Source: an uncultured Lachnospiraceae bacterium (GTDB taxonomy: Bacteria > Bacillota > Clostridia > Lachnospirales > Lachnospiraceae). Taken from it: DNA of 22,463 bases. The stretch covers positions 1 to 22,463 of the forward strand of contig CAJUDZ010000045.1 of NCBI GenBank assembly GCA_910584965.1. Direction: 5' to 3'. The notes beneath the pieces were generated by a model. The model searched no databases, was not told where the DNA came from, and worked only from the letters and a program-made list of their open reading frames with translations. Positions 7,763-15,896 of this stretch are shown here, piece after piece. Positions within the stretch are counted from its first letter, which is position 1. Each line of letters opens with the position of its first letter. The position numbers were made by a program, and so were the translations under genes.

Positions 7763-8564
7763 CACCATACCTTTCTTTCATGACCCGTAAACAGTTCTGC
7801 TTTTGTCTGTATATTTCTTCGTAACGTCCGCTTTTGTCTCCGCCTTTTCCCTGTGTCCGCATCTGTTCCATGATCTGATCGCAAAGACGCGCTTCCCGCT
7901 CCAGATAACGGTACAGCACAGGATGCCTTTTCTCTAACAACAGCGGACCGTATCGATCTTCCATCCGCTGCCGGAAGCCGTCACAGTCGTCATAACCGCT
8001 GCAACTGTCCCTATATGGAAGAGTTTTTTGATTCTCTGCCGGTCTGCGGACCGTTTCCGCCTTCCCGGCCTTATTTCCTGCACAAACGGCCTTCATCATC
8101 GGATAGAATTTGCCGTCTTCCTCTATCATATTCTCTTCTGCAATCCGATATCCCTGTTCACGCAGAAAAGCCCGGAACTGCTGAATCTCCGACTGCGGCT
8201 GTAAAATCAATTCCCGAAAGGAAGCCGTTTTTTCCGCCTCTTTCGAAAGAATGCGCATCATCAGCCTTCCCCCCATGCCGGCACAGATCAGAGTGTCCGC
8301 CTCGCCCGTCCGAAAGCCTTTCAGACCGTCCGAAAGTCTGGTTTCGATCAGGTCTTTCAGACCGCAGGCTTCGATATGTATTCCGGCCTGAGAAAGCGGC
8401 CCTTTCCTGACGTCCATCGCAAGCGCACAGGGACTGATTCCCTGCTGTACAAGATATATCGGCACAAAACCGTGGTCACAGCCGATATCGCAGACCCGGT
8501 TCCCCGGCGTCACCATAGATACGACTGCCCGCAGTCTGTTCGAGAGAACAATTCCCTCCCGCAT
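7737..8564 (-). CDS. trmK: tRNA (adenine(22)-N1)-methyltransferase, TrmK
   Basis: Methylates N1 of A22 in the tRNA D-loop using S-adenosylmethionine. The 275-residue protein has a Rossmann glycine motif VCDIGCDHGFVP (about 24-35), AMDVRKGPL for ribose binding, ICAGMGG (about 93-99) and LQPQSEI, in the order known for the TrmK/YqfN family, followed by a helical C-terminal tail. It is longer than the usual 225-240 residues because of a hydrophilic insertion around 160-200 (GNKAGKAETVRRPAENQ onward). The ATG at 8564 shares its last base-pair context with the rpoD stop (TGATG), and there is no good independent ribosome site. It is probably translated by re-initiation after rpoD. Confidence 0.9.
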   Translation of the reverse strand: MREGIVLSNRLRAVVSMVTPGNRVCDIGCDHGFVPIYLVQQGISPCALAMDVRKGPLSQAGIHIEACGLKDLIETRLSDGLKGFRTGEADTLICAGMGGRLMMRILSKEAEKTASFRELILQPQSEIQQFRAFLREQGYRIAEENMIEEDGKFYPMMKAVCAGNKAGKAETVRRPAENQKTLPYRDSCSGYDDCDGFRQRMEDRYGPLLLEKRHPVLYRYLEREARLCDQIMEQMRTQGKGGDKSGRYEEIYRQKQNCLRVMKERYGDGYGENYD

Positions 8565-9688
8565 CAGTCCAGATAATCCTTTAACTTCCGGCTTCTGCTC
8601 GGATGACGCAGTTTCCGCAGAGCCTTTGCCTCGATCTGCCGGATACGCTCGCGGGTTACGCTGAACTCTTTTCCGACTTCCTCAAGCGTCCTCGCACGGC
8701 CGTCATCAAGGCCGAAACGCAGACGAAGCACCTTCTGTTCCCTTTCCGTCAGCGTGCCAAGCACCTCGACAAGCTGCTCTTTTAATAATGTAAATGCCGC
8801 CGCATCCGCCGGAACCGGCACATTGTCATCCTGAATAAAGTCACCGAGATGGCTGTCTTCTTCCTCGCCGATCGGCGTTTCCAAAGAAACAGGTTCCTGG
8901 GATATTTTCAGAATTTCCCGCACTCTTTCCACGGGCATGTCCATTTCTTCCGCAATTTCCTCGGGCGTTGGTTCCCGCCCAAGTTCCTGCAATAACTGTC
9001 TGCTCACCCGAATGAGCTTATTAATCGTTTCCACCATATGCACCGGAATCCGGATCGTTCTCGCCTGATCGGCAATCGCCCTCGTAATGGCCTGACGAAT
9101 CCACCATGTGGCATAGGTGGAGAATTTATATCCTTTTCTGTAATCGAACTTTTCAACAGCTTTAATAAGACCCAGGTTTCCTTCCTGAATCAGATCCAAA
9201 AAAAGCATGCCGCGGCCCACATACCGTTTGGCGATGCTGACTACAAGACGCAGATTCGCCTCCGCAAGGCGCTTCTTCGCTTCCTCGTCCCCCATTTCCA
9301 TCTTCTGGGCCAGCTCAATTTCTTCCTCCGCGCTCAAAAGCGGCACTTTACCGATTTCCTTCAGATACATTCTGACCGGGTCTTCGATGCTCACGCCGTC
9401 CGGCACGGACAGATCGATATTCTCCACATCCACATCGTCTTCTTCCGTCAGAATGATTTCCTCGTCATCCACATCGTCCCCGTCCGTAATCCTGAGGACA
9501 TCCACATTGTTCTGTTCCAATGTTTCCAGAATCCGGTCAAAATGCTCTTCTTCCAGCGTCATGTCATGGAAAAATTCGCTGATCTCCTGGTATTCCAGAA
9601 CATTCTTTTTCTTCTTAGCAATATTTAAGAGTTCTTTTAAACGCTCTTCAAACTTTGCCTGTACATTTTCGTCCATTATTTGGCCCAT
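8564..9688 (-). CDS. rpoD: RNA polymerase primary sigma factor (sigma-70/SigA)
   Basis: Directs RNA polymerase to housekeeping promoters. 374 residues, the short Gram-positive form without the large non-conserved insert. N-terminal region 1.1-like helices contain KKKKNVLEYQEI, followed by an acidic stretch (about 70-95). Region 1.2 has DPVRMYLKEIGKVPLL, and regions 2.1-2.4 span RLVVSIAKRYVGRGM through FSTYATWWIRQAITRA. Region 3 follows, then the region 4.2 helix-turn-helix VTRERIRQIEAKALRKLRHP near the end. The ATG at 9688 touches its own AAGGAAGG; the ATG at 9676 has it 12 bases away, so the exact start is open by four residues. It lies 37 bases after dnaG, the classic macromolecular-synthesis order. 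Confidence 0.97.
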   Translation of the reverse strand: MGQIMDENVQAKFEERLKELLNIAKKKKNVLEYQEISEFFHDMTLEEEHFDRILETLEQNNVDVLRITDGDDVDDEEIILTEEDDVDVENIDLSVPDGVSIEDPVRMYLKEIGKVPLLSAEEEIELAQKMEMGDEEAKKRLAEANLRLVVSIAKRYVGRGMLFLDLIQEGNLGLIKAVEKFDYRKGYKFSTYATWWIRQAITRAIADQARTIRIPVHMVETINKLIRVSRQLLQELGREPTPEEIAEEMDMPVERVREILKISQEPVSLETPIGEEEDSHLGDFIQDDNVPVPADAAAFTLLKEQLVEVLGTLTEREQKVLRLRFGLDDGRARTLEEVGKEFSVTRERIRQIEAKALRKLRHPSRSRKLKDYLD

Positions 9689-9725
9689 CCTTCCTTTTCC
9701 GGGTTAAACAGTTCTATTTTTGCCT

Positions 9726-11510
9726 TTAACGCAGGGAAATATGCGTTTTGCTAAGTTCTTCCAGCGCTTTTTTCCCTGAAATCACCTGATTTAACGCGTT
9801 CATGTCCACACCGGTCCTGCTGGAATAATATTCAAAACTATTCCGCTTGACCGTATGAACAATATCGTGAAACGCTTTTTCCCGCTCTGAATCCGTCATT
9901 TCTTCCTGTAACCTGGTATTAAACAGGGAAGCTGCCTCTCTCTGCTCCTCTTCATCCTGAAACATGCTGACAATAGAGGCCGGCTGAAAGTTTCCCTGTT
10001 CCAGATCCGCAAAAAGTTTACGGGCCACCTGTTGATAAAGGTTCTCCGTAAAGTCTTCCACCTGGATATACTTTTTAATCTTCTGATACAGTGCCGGTTC
10101 TTCCGTTATCCATGTCAGAAGCAGCCTCTGAGAACGTTTTCTGTTCTCTTCCGGCGAATTTTTTCCCGCGGCGGCCGGCTTCGTCGTCGGCTTCGGCCTT
10201 GTTACCGGTTTGACAAATCCGGTCCGGGCCGCATGAGAAGCCACCAGTTTCCGCAAATTATCATAGCCGATGTGATATTTCTCCGCCACGGATTCCACAT
10301 AATTTTCACGCTCTACCTCGTCTTCGAAATTGCAGAGTTTTTTGGCAATTTCCCGGTAAAATCTCGTTTTGGAATCCGGGTCGCCCAGATCATAATCCCG
10401 CTCCAGAATCCGCAGTTCGAAGAAAAAGCTGTTCTCCGCCCGGTCGATGCGCTCCTGAAAGGCATCCACTCCGTTTGCTTTGATAAACTCGTCCGGGTCT
10501 TTGGCCGGAGACATGTTGATGACCTTCCCCCGCAGTCCGCTCTCCCGCAAAATACCGATCGCCCGCAGCGCCGCATTGATGCCTGCCCCGTCGCTGTCAT
10601 AAGCGAGCAGCACCTCCTGTGTATAACGCCGCAGCAGATTGGCCTGTCCCGATGTAAAAGCGGTTCCGAGCGACGCGGCCGCCTGTGTAAAGCCGGCCTG
10701 GTGCATGGCAATGACATCCATATATCCTTCGCACAAAATAATGTTGTTTTTCCGGGAAGTCCTCGCAAAATTCAACCCGTACAGATTTCTGCTCTTATCG
10801 AAAATCATCGTTTCGGGTGAATTGAGATACTTCGGCTGCCCGTCTCCCATTACCCGGCCGCCGAAACCGATGACCCGGTGGTTAATATCCTGAATCGGGA
10901 ACATGACCCGGTTCCAGAATTTATCATACATCCCGCGTCTCTCGTCGAAATTCGCAAGTCCCGCCTCTTTGATCAAGCCGTCGTCGTATCCTTTGGAACG
11001 CAGATAAGCAGACATCTCATTATTCGTGACACCGGCAAAACCGAGCCCGAATTTTTTCATCGTTTCATCGGACAGCGACCGCCCCGACAAATACCGGTAG
11101 CCCGCTGCTCCTTTCGGAGAACGCAGCATATAATAAAAATACTTCGCGGCTTCCTTATTCACTTCCAGCAGTTTTGCCCTTCTGCTCTCCCGCTTCTTCA
11201 CTTCTTCGGAATATTCCGCTTCCGGCAGCGCAACGCCCGCTCTGTCGGCCAGTTCTTTAACGGCTTCCCCGAAGGAACAGTTCTCATACGCCATCAAAAA
11301 CGTAAAAACATTGCCGCCCGCCCCGCAGCCGAAACAATAATACATCTGCCTGCCCGGTGAAACCGAGAATGAAGGCGACTTCTCGTTATGAAAAGGACAG
11401 AGCCCAAAATAACTGCTCCCCTTTTTCTGGATACGGACATATCCTGAAATCACATCCACGATATCGTTCCGCGCCCGTACCTCCTCTATCACATCATCCG
11501 GATAGTACAT
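9726..11510 (-). CDS. dnaG: DNA primase DnaG
   Basis: Makes RNA primers for replication at the fork, working with the replicative helicase. 594 residues. The N-terminal CHC2 zinc ribbon has C38, H41, C59 and C62 (CPFH and CFGC). The catalytic core contains the TOPRIM motifs CEGYMDVIAM and YDSDGAG (acidic metal ligands) with FGGRVMGDGQPKYLNSPET in front. A Lys/Pro/Ala-rich linker (TRPKPTTKPAAAGK, around 430) leads to a helical helicase-binding C-terminus. Start ATG 11510 has AAAGG at 7 bases. It follows dgt at 36 bases and precedes rpoD at 37 bases. Confidence 0.97.
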   Translation of the reverse strand: MYYPDDVIEEVRARNDIVDVISGYVRIQKKGSSYFGLCPFHNEKSPSFSVSPGRQMYYCFGCGAGGNVFTFLMAYENCSFGEAVKELADRAGVALPEAEYSEEVKKRESRRAKLLEVNKEAAKYFYYMLRSPKGAAGYRYLSGRSLSDETMKKFGLGFAGVTNNEMSAYLRSKGYDDGLIKEAGLANFDERRGMYDKFWNRVMFPIQDINHRVIGFGGRVMGDGQPKYLNSPETMIFDKSRNLYGLNFARTSRKNNIILCEGYMDVIAMHQAGFTQAAASLGTAFTSGQANLLRRYTQEVLLAYDSDGAGINAALRAIGILRESGLRGKVINMSPAKDPDEFIKANGVDAFQERIDRAENSFFFELRILERDYDLGDPDSKTRFYREIAKKLCNFEDEVERENYVESVAEKYHIGYDNLRKLVASHAARTGFVKPVTRPKPTTKPAAAGKNSPEENRKRSQRLLLTWITEEPALYQKIKKYIQVEDFTENLYQQVARKLFADLEQGNFQPASIVSMFQDEEEQREAASLFNTRLQEEMTDSEREKAFHDIVHTVKRNSFEYYSSRTGVDMNALNQVISGKKALEELSKTHISLR

Positions 11511-11546
11511 ATATCTGCCTTTCTGTATGTTTTTTAGAAGTTCTTT

Positions 11547-12551
11547 TTACCCGTGCCACGTCTTCGGAATATAGATCTCCTGGTATTTCGCAATCGCATA
11601 CCGGTCCGTCATGGATGCGATGTGATCGCAGACCAGCTTTTCGTCCGGTTCCCCCGCCTCCCGCAGCCGCAATAAAAATGCCGGCAGTTTGTCGATATGC
11701 TTCCTGTAATATTCATATAATGTTTCGATTAACGCTTCCGCCTTGCCCTCCTCGCTCTTGGCCACCGGACTCTGGTAAACGTTCTCAAACATAAACTTCC
11801 GCAGTTTCTGCATGGCCTCCGCCACATCGGGAGACATGCTGATGTCATTCTGTCCCCGGCTCGTCGTCACAATGTCGTGAATGAAATAATCCAGCCGCTG
11901 CCCGCAGCTGTAACCGATCACGTCTCCGATCTCCTTCGGCACATCGCTTTCTTTCAAAATGCCGCCCCTGACGGCGTCATCCATATCATGATGAATATAG
12001 GCTATTTTATCGGAAAGCCTGACGACCCGGCCTTCCAGCGTACCGGGCATTCCGGAAGTCTGATGATTTAACAGCCCGTCTTTTACCTCATAGGTCAGAT
12101 TAATTCCCTGACCGTTCTTCTCGATCAGATCAACCGTGCGGACGCTCTGTTCATTATGACTGAACCCGTACGGGCATACCCTGTTCAATGCACGTTCTCC
12201 CGCGTGTCCAAACGGCGTATGTCCAAGATCGTGGCCGAGCGCGATCGCTTCCACCAGATCTTCGTTCAGCTGTAATGCTTTCGCAATCGTCCGGGCATTC
12301 TGACTGACTTCCAGCGTATGGGTCAGGCGCGTCCTGTAATGATCGCCCTCCGGCGTCAGAAATACCTGCGTCTTATCTTTCAGCCGTCTGAACGATTTGC
12401 TATGTATTACCCGGTCTCTGTCCCGTTGAAAAACAGGCCTGATATCACACTGTTCCTCAGGCTTGCTCCGCCCCCTGGATTCCATGCTCAGCTTTGCATA
12501 TGGGCTCAGGTATTCTTTTTCCCACTGTTCCAGACCTTCTCGTATATTCAT
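11547..12551 (-). CDS. dgt: Deoxyguanosinetriphosphate triphosphohydrolase-like HD protein
   Basis: Predicted to split dNTPs into deoxynucleoside and triphosphate, tuning dNTP pools. From the ATG at 12551 it has 334 residues. The HD-domain metal site is evident: H in RLTHTLEVSQ, the HD pair in ALGHDLGHTPFGH, and a later D in RLSDKIAYIHHDMDDA. DRVIHSKSFRRLKDKTQVF is the conserved lead-in of the dGTPase family. The start at 12551 is preferred because GAGGGG lies 10 bases upstream; a longer frame to 12593 enters the leader next to a hairpin. The gene heads the dgt-dnaG-rpoD-trmK-kinase series. Confidence 0.92.
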   Translation of the reverse strand: MNIREGLEQWEKEYLSPYAKLSMESRGRSKPEEQCDIRPVFQRDRDRVIHSKSFRRLKDKTQVFLTPEGDHYRTRLTHTLEVSQNARTIAKALQLNEDLVEAIALGHDLGHTPFGHAGERALNRVCPYGFSHNEQSVRTVDLIEKNGQGINLTYEVKDGLLNHQTSGMPGTLEGRVVRLSDKIAYIHHDMDDAVRGGILKESDVPKEIGDVIGYSCGQRLDYFIHDIVTTSRGQNDISMSPDVAEAMQKLRKFMFENVYQSPVAKSEEGKAEALIETLYEYYRKHIDKLPAFLLRLREAGEPDEKLVCDHIASMTDRYAIAKYQEIYIPKTWHG

Positions 12552-12591
12552 GGATATACAACCCCTCATCCGCTTCGGCGGACATTCGTTC

Positions 12592-12622
12592 AAAAGTCGA
12601 AAGCGTACTTCTTTCGACTTTT
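12592..12622. repeat. Perfect 12-bp inverted repeat upstream of dgt
   Basis: AAAAGTCGAAAG (12592-12603) and its exact complement (12611-12622) flank a 7-base loop. A third half-copy AAAAGTCGAA lies at about 12662-12671. The element is 41 bases before the dgt start and 115 bases after the esterase stop. It could be an A/T-flanked bidirectional terminator of the esterase transcript or an operator made of GTCGAA half-sites. The remaining bases of 12552-12736 are AT-rich with no gene; TATAAA near 12685 on the minus strand is a possible -10 box for dgt. Confidence 0.6.
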
Positions 12623-12736
12623 ACCCCGCATCTGTTTTCACAGACAATTATCATATTCCTTAAAAAGTCGAATATCGTCTTATTTATAATATTCTGTCCT
12701 GATCCGCAAATTCCTTTTTCATTTATACAAATTTTT

Positions 12737-13633
12737 TTAACGGCAGATGTCATAGACAAATTCCGCATTTTTATCCATTGCTTCATACGCCGTCTTAAAG
12801 GGCGACATCTGGAACACATGCCACATGCCCTTAAAAATGTCCATTTTGACAGAGACATTTTCCTTCACCATCTTTTTGTGGAGCATCGTTGCATCGTTCA
12901 GCAGCACCTCATTGTCCCCTACCTGGATATAGGTGGGCGGAAACCCTTCATAATTTCCAAAAAGCGGTGAAATCAGCGGATTTTCCAGGTCTTCGCCCGC
13001 CGCGTAGTTATCCGTCATTTTTTTCAGATATCCGGCGTTTAATACCGGGTCAACCTCCGCTCTGGTCAAATGGGATTTCCCGGAAGCCGTCAAATCAGTC
13101 CAGGGCGACATCAGCACGAGTCCTCTTGGCAGAAGCCGGTTTTCTTCCTTCAGTTTCAAAACAAGGGACAGCGCCAGATTTCCGCCGGCCGAATCGCCCG
13201 CGATGATGATATCCCGCGCCCCATATCCGAGCAGCATCAGATAATTCCATATTTTCATGGCATCTTCCGTCGCCGCCGGATAGGGATTCTCCGGCGCCAG
13301 ACGGTAGTCGAAACACAGCACGTCCATCGAGGTCGACATCGCGAATTTTGTCGTCAGTGTCCGCGCATAAACGCTGCTTCCCGTGGAATAGCCGCCCCCA
13401 TGGCAATACAGGATAATATATTTTTTCATATGCGCCCGGTTGACGGACGTCCATTCCCCGTGGATTCCCTCGATCTCAAATTCCCGGATCACCACATCCT
13501 TACTGTTGCTCAGCAGCACCCCGAAATGATCCTGTGACTGCCTGTGCTTCTCCAGGTCCGCATTCTCCACCACGCCGTGCACTTTCCTGATAAAATTCAT
13601 TAAATTCTGGTTTTTTCTGTCCGAAACCGCCAT
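12737..13633 (-). CDS. HSL-type alpha/beta-hydrolase (esterase/deacetylase)
   Basis: A 298-residue cytoplasmic hydrolase of the hormone-sensitive-lipase family, expected to cleave carboxylic esters of small lipids or acetylated compounds. The oxyanion motif is HGGGY (78-82). The nucleophile is S148 in GDSAGG, the acid D240 in VGDNEVL and the base H272 in GMWHVFQ. The DYRLAPENPYPAA segment is typical. I start at the ATG at 13633 with GGGAGG 10 bases upstream; an in-frame extension to 13846 crosses the divergent promoters and gene and is rejected. It is transcribed away from the acyltransferase gene, only 151 bases separating the start codons, which suggests opposing activities on one substrate class. 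Confidence 0.9.
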   Translation of the reverse strand: MAVSDRKNQNLMNFIRKVHGVVENADLEKHRQSQDHFGVLLSNSKDVVIREFEIEGIHGEWTSVNRAHMKKYIILYCHGGGYSTGSSVYARTLTTKFAMSTSMDVLCFDYRLAPENPYPAATEDAMKIWNYLMLLGYGARDIIIAGDSAGGNLALSLVLKLKEENRLLPRGLVLMSPWTDLTASGKSHLTRAEVDPVLNAGYLKKMTDNYAAGEDLENPLISPLFGNYEGFPPTYIQVGDNEVLLNDATMLHKKMVKENVSVKMDIFKGMWHVFQMSPFKTAYEAMDKNAEFVYDICR

Positions 13634-13700
13634 ATCTTTCTGTCCTCCCGTATCGGAAGCCGCCGCTTTCCTGATGACCTCTCCATACTTTATTGCATAT

Positions 13701-13709
13701 ATTGTACCA
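13701..13709 (-). promoter_or_regulatory. Extended -10 promoter of the esterase gene
   Basis: On the minus strand TGGTACAAT is a TGnTATAAT-type extended -10 with TACAAT at 13706-13701. No good -35 is seen 17 bases upstream. The predicted start near 13694 leaves about 60 bases to the ATG. It is back to back with the plus-strand promoter. Confidence 0.5.
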
Positions 13710-13725
13710 TAAAACGATTCTTTTG

Positions 13726-13734
13726 TGTTATACT
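13726..13734 (+). promoter_or_regulatory. Extended -10 promoter of the acyltransferase gene
   Basis: TGTTATACT is an extended -10 box (hexamer 13729-13734). The nearest TTGTAC is 21 bases upstream, too far for a normal -35. The predicted start near 13741 gives a leader of about 44 bases with AAAAGGGG before the ATG at 13785. The two divergent promoters sit within 35 bases, so one regulator could control both. Confidence 0.55.
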
Positions 13735-13784
13735 GTATATATCCTGTAAGTTTCGTGATTAATTTTATGAAAAGGGGAACCCCT

Positions 13785-15116
13785 ATGTCCATTTCCGGCC
13801 AGAAAAAAACAGCATCGGCAAAAAATCGGAAAGAAGTCTGGTACAAACTGGATTTATCCGCAATCGTCTATCCGACTTTACAAAGAAAAGATTTCTCGTC
13901 CGTATACCGTCTGTCGGTTCTGTTAAAAGAGGAAATCGACCCGGTGGTTCTGCAGAAAGCGCTGGATATGACGCTTTCCCGCTTCCCGACCTACAAAGTC
14001 GCCATCCGAAAAGGACTCTTCTGGCGGTATCTGGAGCCGAACAACAGGCCGGGCCCGTTTGTCACGCCCGATATCAAAAATCCCTGTATGCCCATGCCCT
14101 TTAAGGCCAACAACCGTTATCTTCTGCGCGTTTATTATTACGGCCGCCGGATTTCGCTGGAAGCCCACCATTGTCTTGGAGACGGTACGGGAGGCATGTG
14201 TGTTTTGCAGACTCTGACAGCCGTATATCTTGGGCTTCTCGGCCATCCCATTACCCCGTCCGGTTTTGTGCTGGATATCAACGCTTCTCCGGATGCGGAA
14301 GAGCTGGAAGATGCCTATATGCGCTATGCCAATGCCAGAGTCAGACCGCCCAGGCCAGGTGAAAAAACATACCGCGTCCGGGGTACGAAAGAACCGTTTT
14401 ATACGCTCAATATCATCGACGGCATTATGTCCGTCCGCGAAGTTATGGCAGTCGCCAGAACATATGACGCCACCCTGACCGAATATCTGAATGCGGTTCT
14501 GCTCTATGCGCTGATGCAGAAACAGGAACATGACGTTCCGTTCAGATTCCGGCCCGTGAAGATCGCAATGCCGGTTAATCTGCGGCGCTTTTTTCCATCC
14601 CGGACGCTGCGCAATTTTATTACAATGGTTTATCCTTCCATCGACCCGCGGCTTGGCGACTATACGTTTAAGGAAATTGTCGATCAGGTCCACCACTATA
14701 TGAAATACTACATCAATGAAAAATTTCTCCGCGGCGACATCACAACAAACGCCGCCACGCAGCGCAACCCCGTCATCCGCGTCGTGCCGCTTTTCATCAA
14801 GGATTTTGTCGTCCGTACCTTTTATACAAAAGTACAGGACAAAAACTCCTCCGCGGGGCTGACCAACATGGGCGCGCTGAAAGTGCCGGAAGACATGAAG
14901 CCCTATATCGAACGGTTCGATATTTATATGGGACAGCCTTTTTCTTCCCGTACCAACTGCGCTATCATCAGCTTTGATGATACCCTTACCATCAATTTTG
15001 CGAGCAGCATTGCGGAAGCAGACGTCGAATGCCTCTTTTTCCGAAAACTGGTTCAGGACGGCATTCATGTGAAGATTGAAAGCAACCGGGATTCCCGTTT
15101 TCCCATAAAAATCTGA
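13785..15116 (+). CDS. Condensation-domain-like acyltransferase (alcohol acetyltransferase-type)
   Basis: A 443-residue protein of the chloramphenicol-acetyltransferase/condensation/BAHD fold. The catalytic HHxxxDG motif is intact as H128-H129-C-L-G-D133-G134. A GLTNMG segment (358-363) near the C-terminal half matches the second conserved patch of these acyltransferases. The N-terminal SSVYRLSVLLKEEIDPVVLQ is also typical. It probably transfers an acyl group from CoA or a carrier to an alcohol or amine; the substrate is unknown. The ATG at 13785 follows AAAGGGG at 7 bases; upstream in-frame starts lie on the promoter. It leads the zinc-ribbon membrane protein by 30 bases and diverges from an esterase. 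Confidence 0.82.
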   Translation: MSISGQKKTASAKNRKEVWYKLDLSAIVYPTLQRKDFSSVYRLSVLLKEEIDPVVLQKALDMTLSRFPTYKVAIRKGLFWRYLEPNNRPGPFVTPDIKNPCMPMPFKANNRYLLRVYYYGRRISLEAHHCLGDGTGGMCVLQTLTAVYLGLLGHPITPSGFVLDINASPDAEELEDAYMRYANARVRPPRPGEKTYRVRGTKEPFYTLNIIDGIMSVREVMAVARTYDATLTEYLNAVLLYALMQKQEHDVPFRFRPVKIAMPVNLRRFFPSRTLRNFITMVYPSIDPRLGDYTFKEIVDQVHHYMKYYINEKFLRGDITTNAATQRNPVIRVVPLFIKDFVVRTFYTKVQDKNSSAGLTNMGALKVPEDMKPYIERFDIYMGQPFSSRTNCAIISFDDTLTINFASSIAEADVECLFFRKLVQDGIHVKIESNRDSRFPIKI

Positions 15117-15146
15117 AATTACAAAAAAAGAACAGGAGTGTATACC

Positions 15147-15857
15147 ATGTCATACTGTGTAAACTGCGGCGTAGAACTGGAAGCGTCTTTGAAAGAATGC
15201 CCGCTCTGCAATACGCCTGTCATAAATCCCAGACAACTTCATCCCGCGGAAGGGCCGGGCCCTTATCCGGCTTCAAAAGGCCAGGTCGAGGTCGTAAAAA
15301 GAAAAGATCTGGGCATTCTGTTGTCCGTCGTCCTTTCCGCCACCAGCATCACATGTTTTTTGCTGAACCTTTTTGTTTTCAGAGGCAGCCTTTGGTCCTT
15401 CCTCGTGATCGGCATCTGCATCTGCCTTTTTTTCTTCGCCTTTCCGCTTGTCATCTACACAAAGACTCCGATCTATGCCGCCTTTCTCGCAGACGGCATC
15501 GCGGTCGGGCTCTACCTGTATCTGATCACTTTTCTGACGACTGCCGCGACCGCAAGATGGTTCTGGCAGCTCGGCCTTCCGATCGTCATTACCGTCACGG
15601 TTTTAATAGAAATATTCACTTTTCTGGCACACAAACTGCCTTTTTCGGTACTGACTGGCTCTCTCTATTTTTTCATAGAGGTTCCTCTTCTGTGCGTTGC
15701 GCTGGAACTGCTGATCAAACGGTTCTGCCACGTTCCGTACCGCATCACCTGGTCCGCCGTTGTATTAACGGTATGCGTTATTATCGATATCACGCTGATC
15801 ACCATTATCGCCAAAAAACGCCTGCGCAACGAAGTACGCAGACGTCTGCATTTCTGA
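15147..15857 (+). CDS. Zinc-ribbon six-helix membrane protein (DUF6320-like)
   Basis: 236 residues, function unknown. It opens with a small zinc ribbon: CVNC (4-7) and CPLC (19-22), i.e. two CxxC knuckles. A soluble linker runs to about residue 45. Six hydrophobic helices follow, each about 20 residues: LGILLSVVLSATSITCF, WSFLVIGICICLFFFAF, FLADGIAVGLYLYLITF, LGLPIVITVTVLIEIFTF, LYFFIEVPLLCVALELL and WSAVVLTVCVIIDITLI. A basic tail (KKRLRNEVRRR) ends it. I recall a family named DUF6320 with this layout beside such acyltransferases; the name is from memory. ATG 15147 has AGGAGTG at 6 bases; a GTG at 15138 lies inside that site and is rejected. Confidence 0.8.
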   Translation: MSYCVNCGVELEASLKECPLCNTPVINPRQLHPAEGPGPYPASKGQVEVVKRKDLGILLSVVLSATSITCFLLNLFVFRGSLWSFLVIGICICLFFFAFPLVIYTKTPIYAAFLADGIAVGLYLYLITFLTTAATARWFWQLGLPIVITVTVLIEIFTFLAHKLPFSVLTGSLYFFIEVPLLCVALELLIKRFCHVPYRITWSAVVLTVCVIIDITLITIIAKKRLRNEVRRRLHF

Positions 15858-15896
15858 TAACTGCTGCCCCGCCCTTTTCCCGGCAATTTGGGCCGC

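Noticed and set aside
13923..15068. 381-codon minus-strand open frame
   Set aside because: Lies wholly inside the acyltransferase gene, which has the catalytic motif and ribosome site; the antisense frame has neither a ribosome site nor family motifs.
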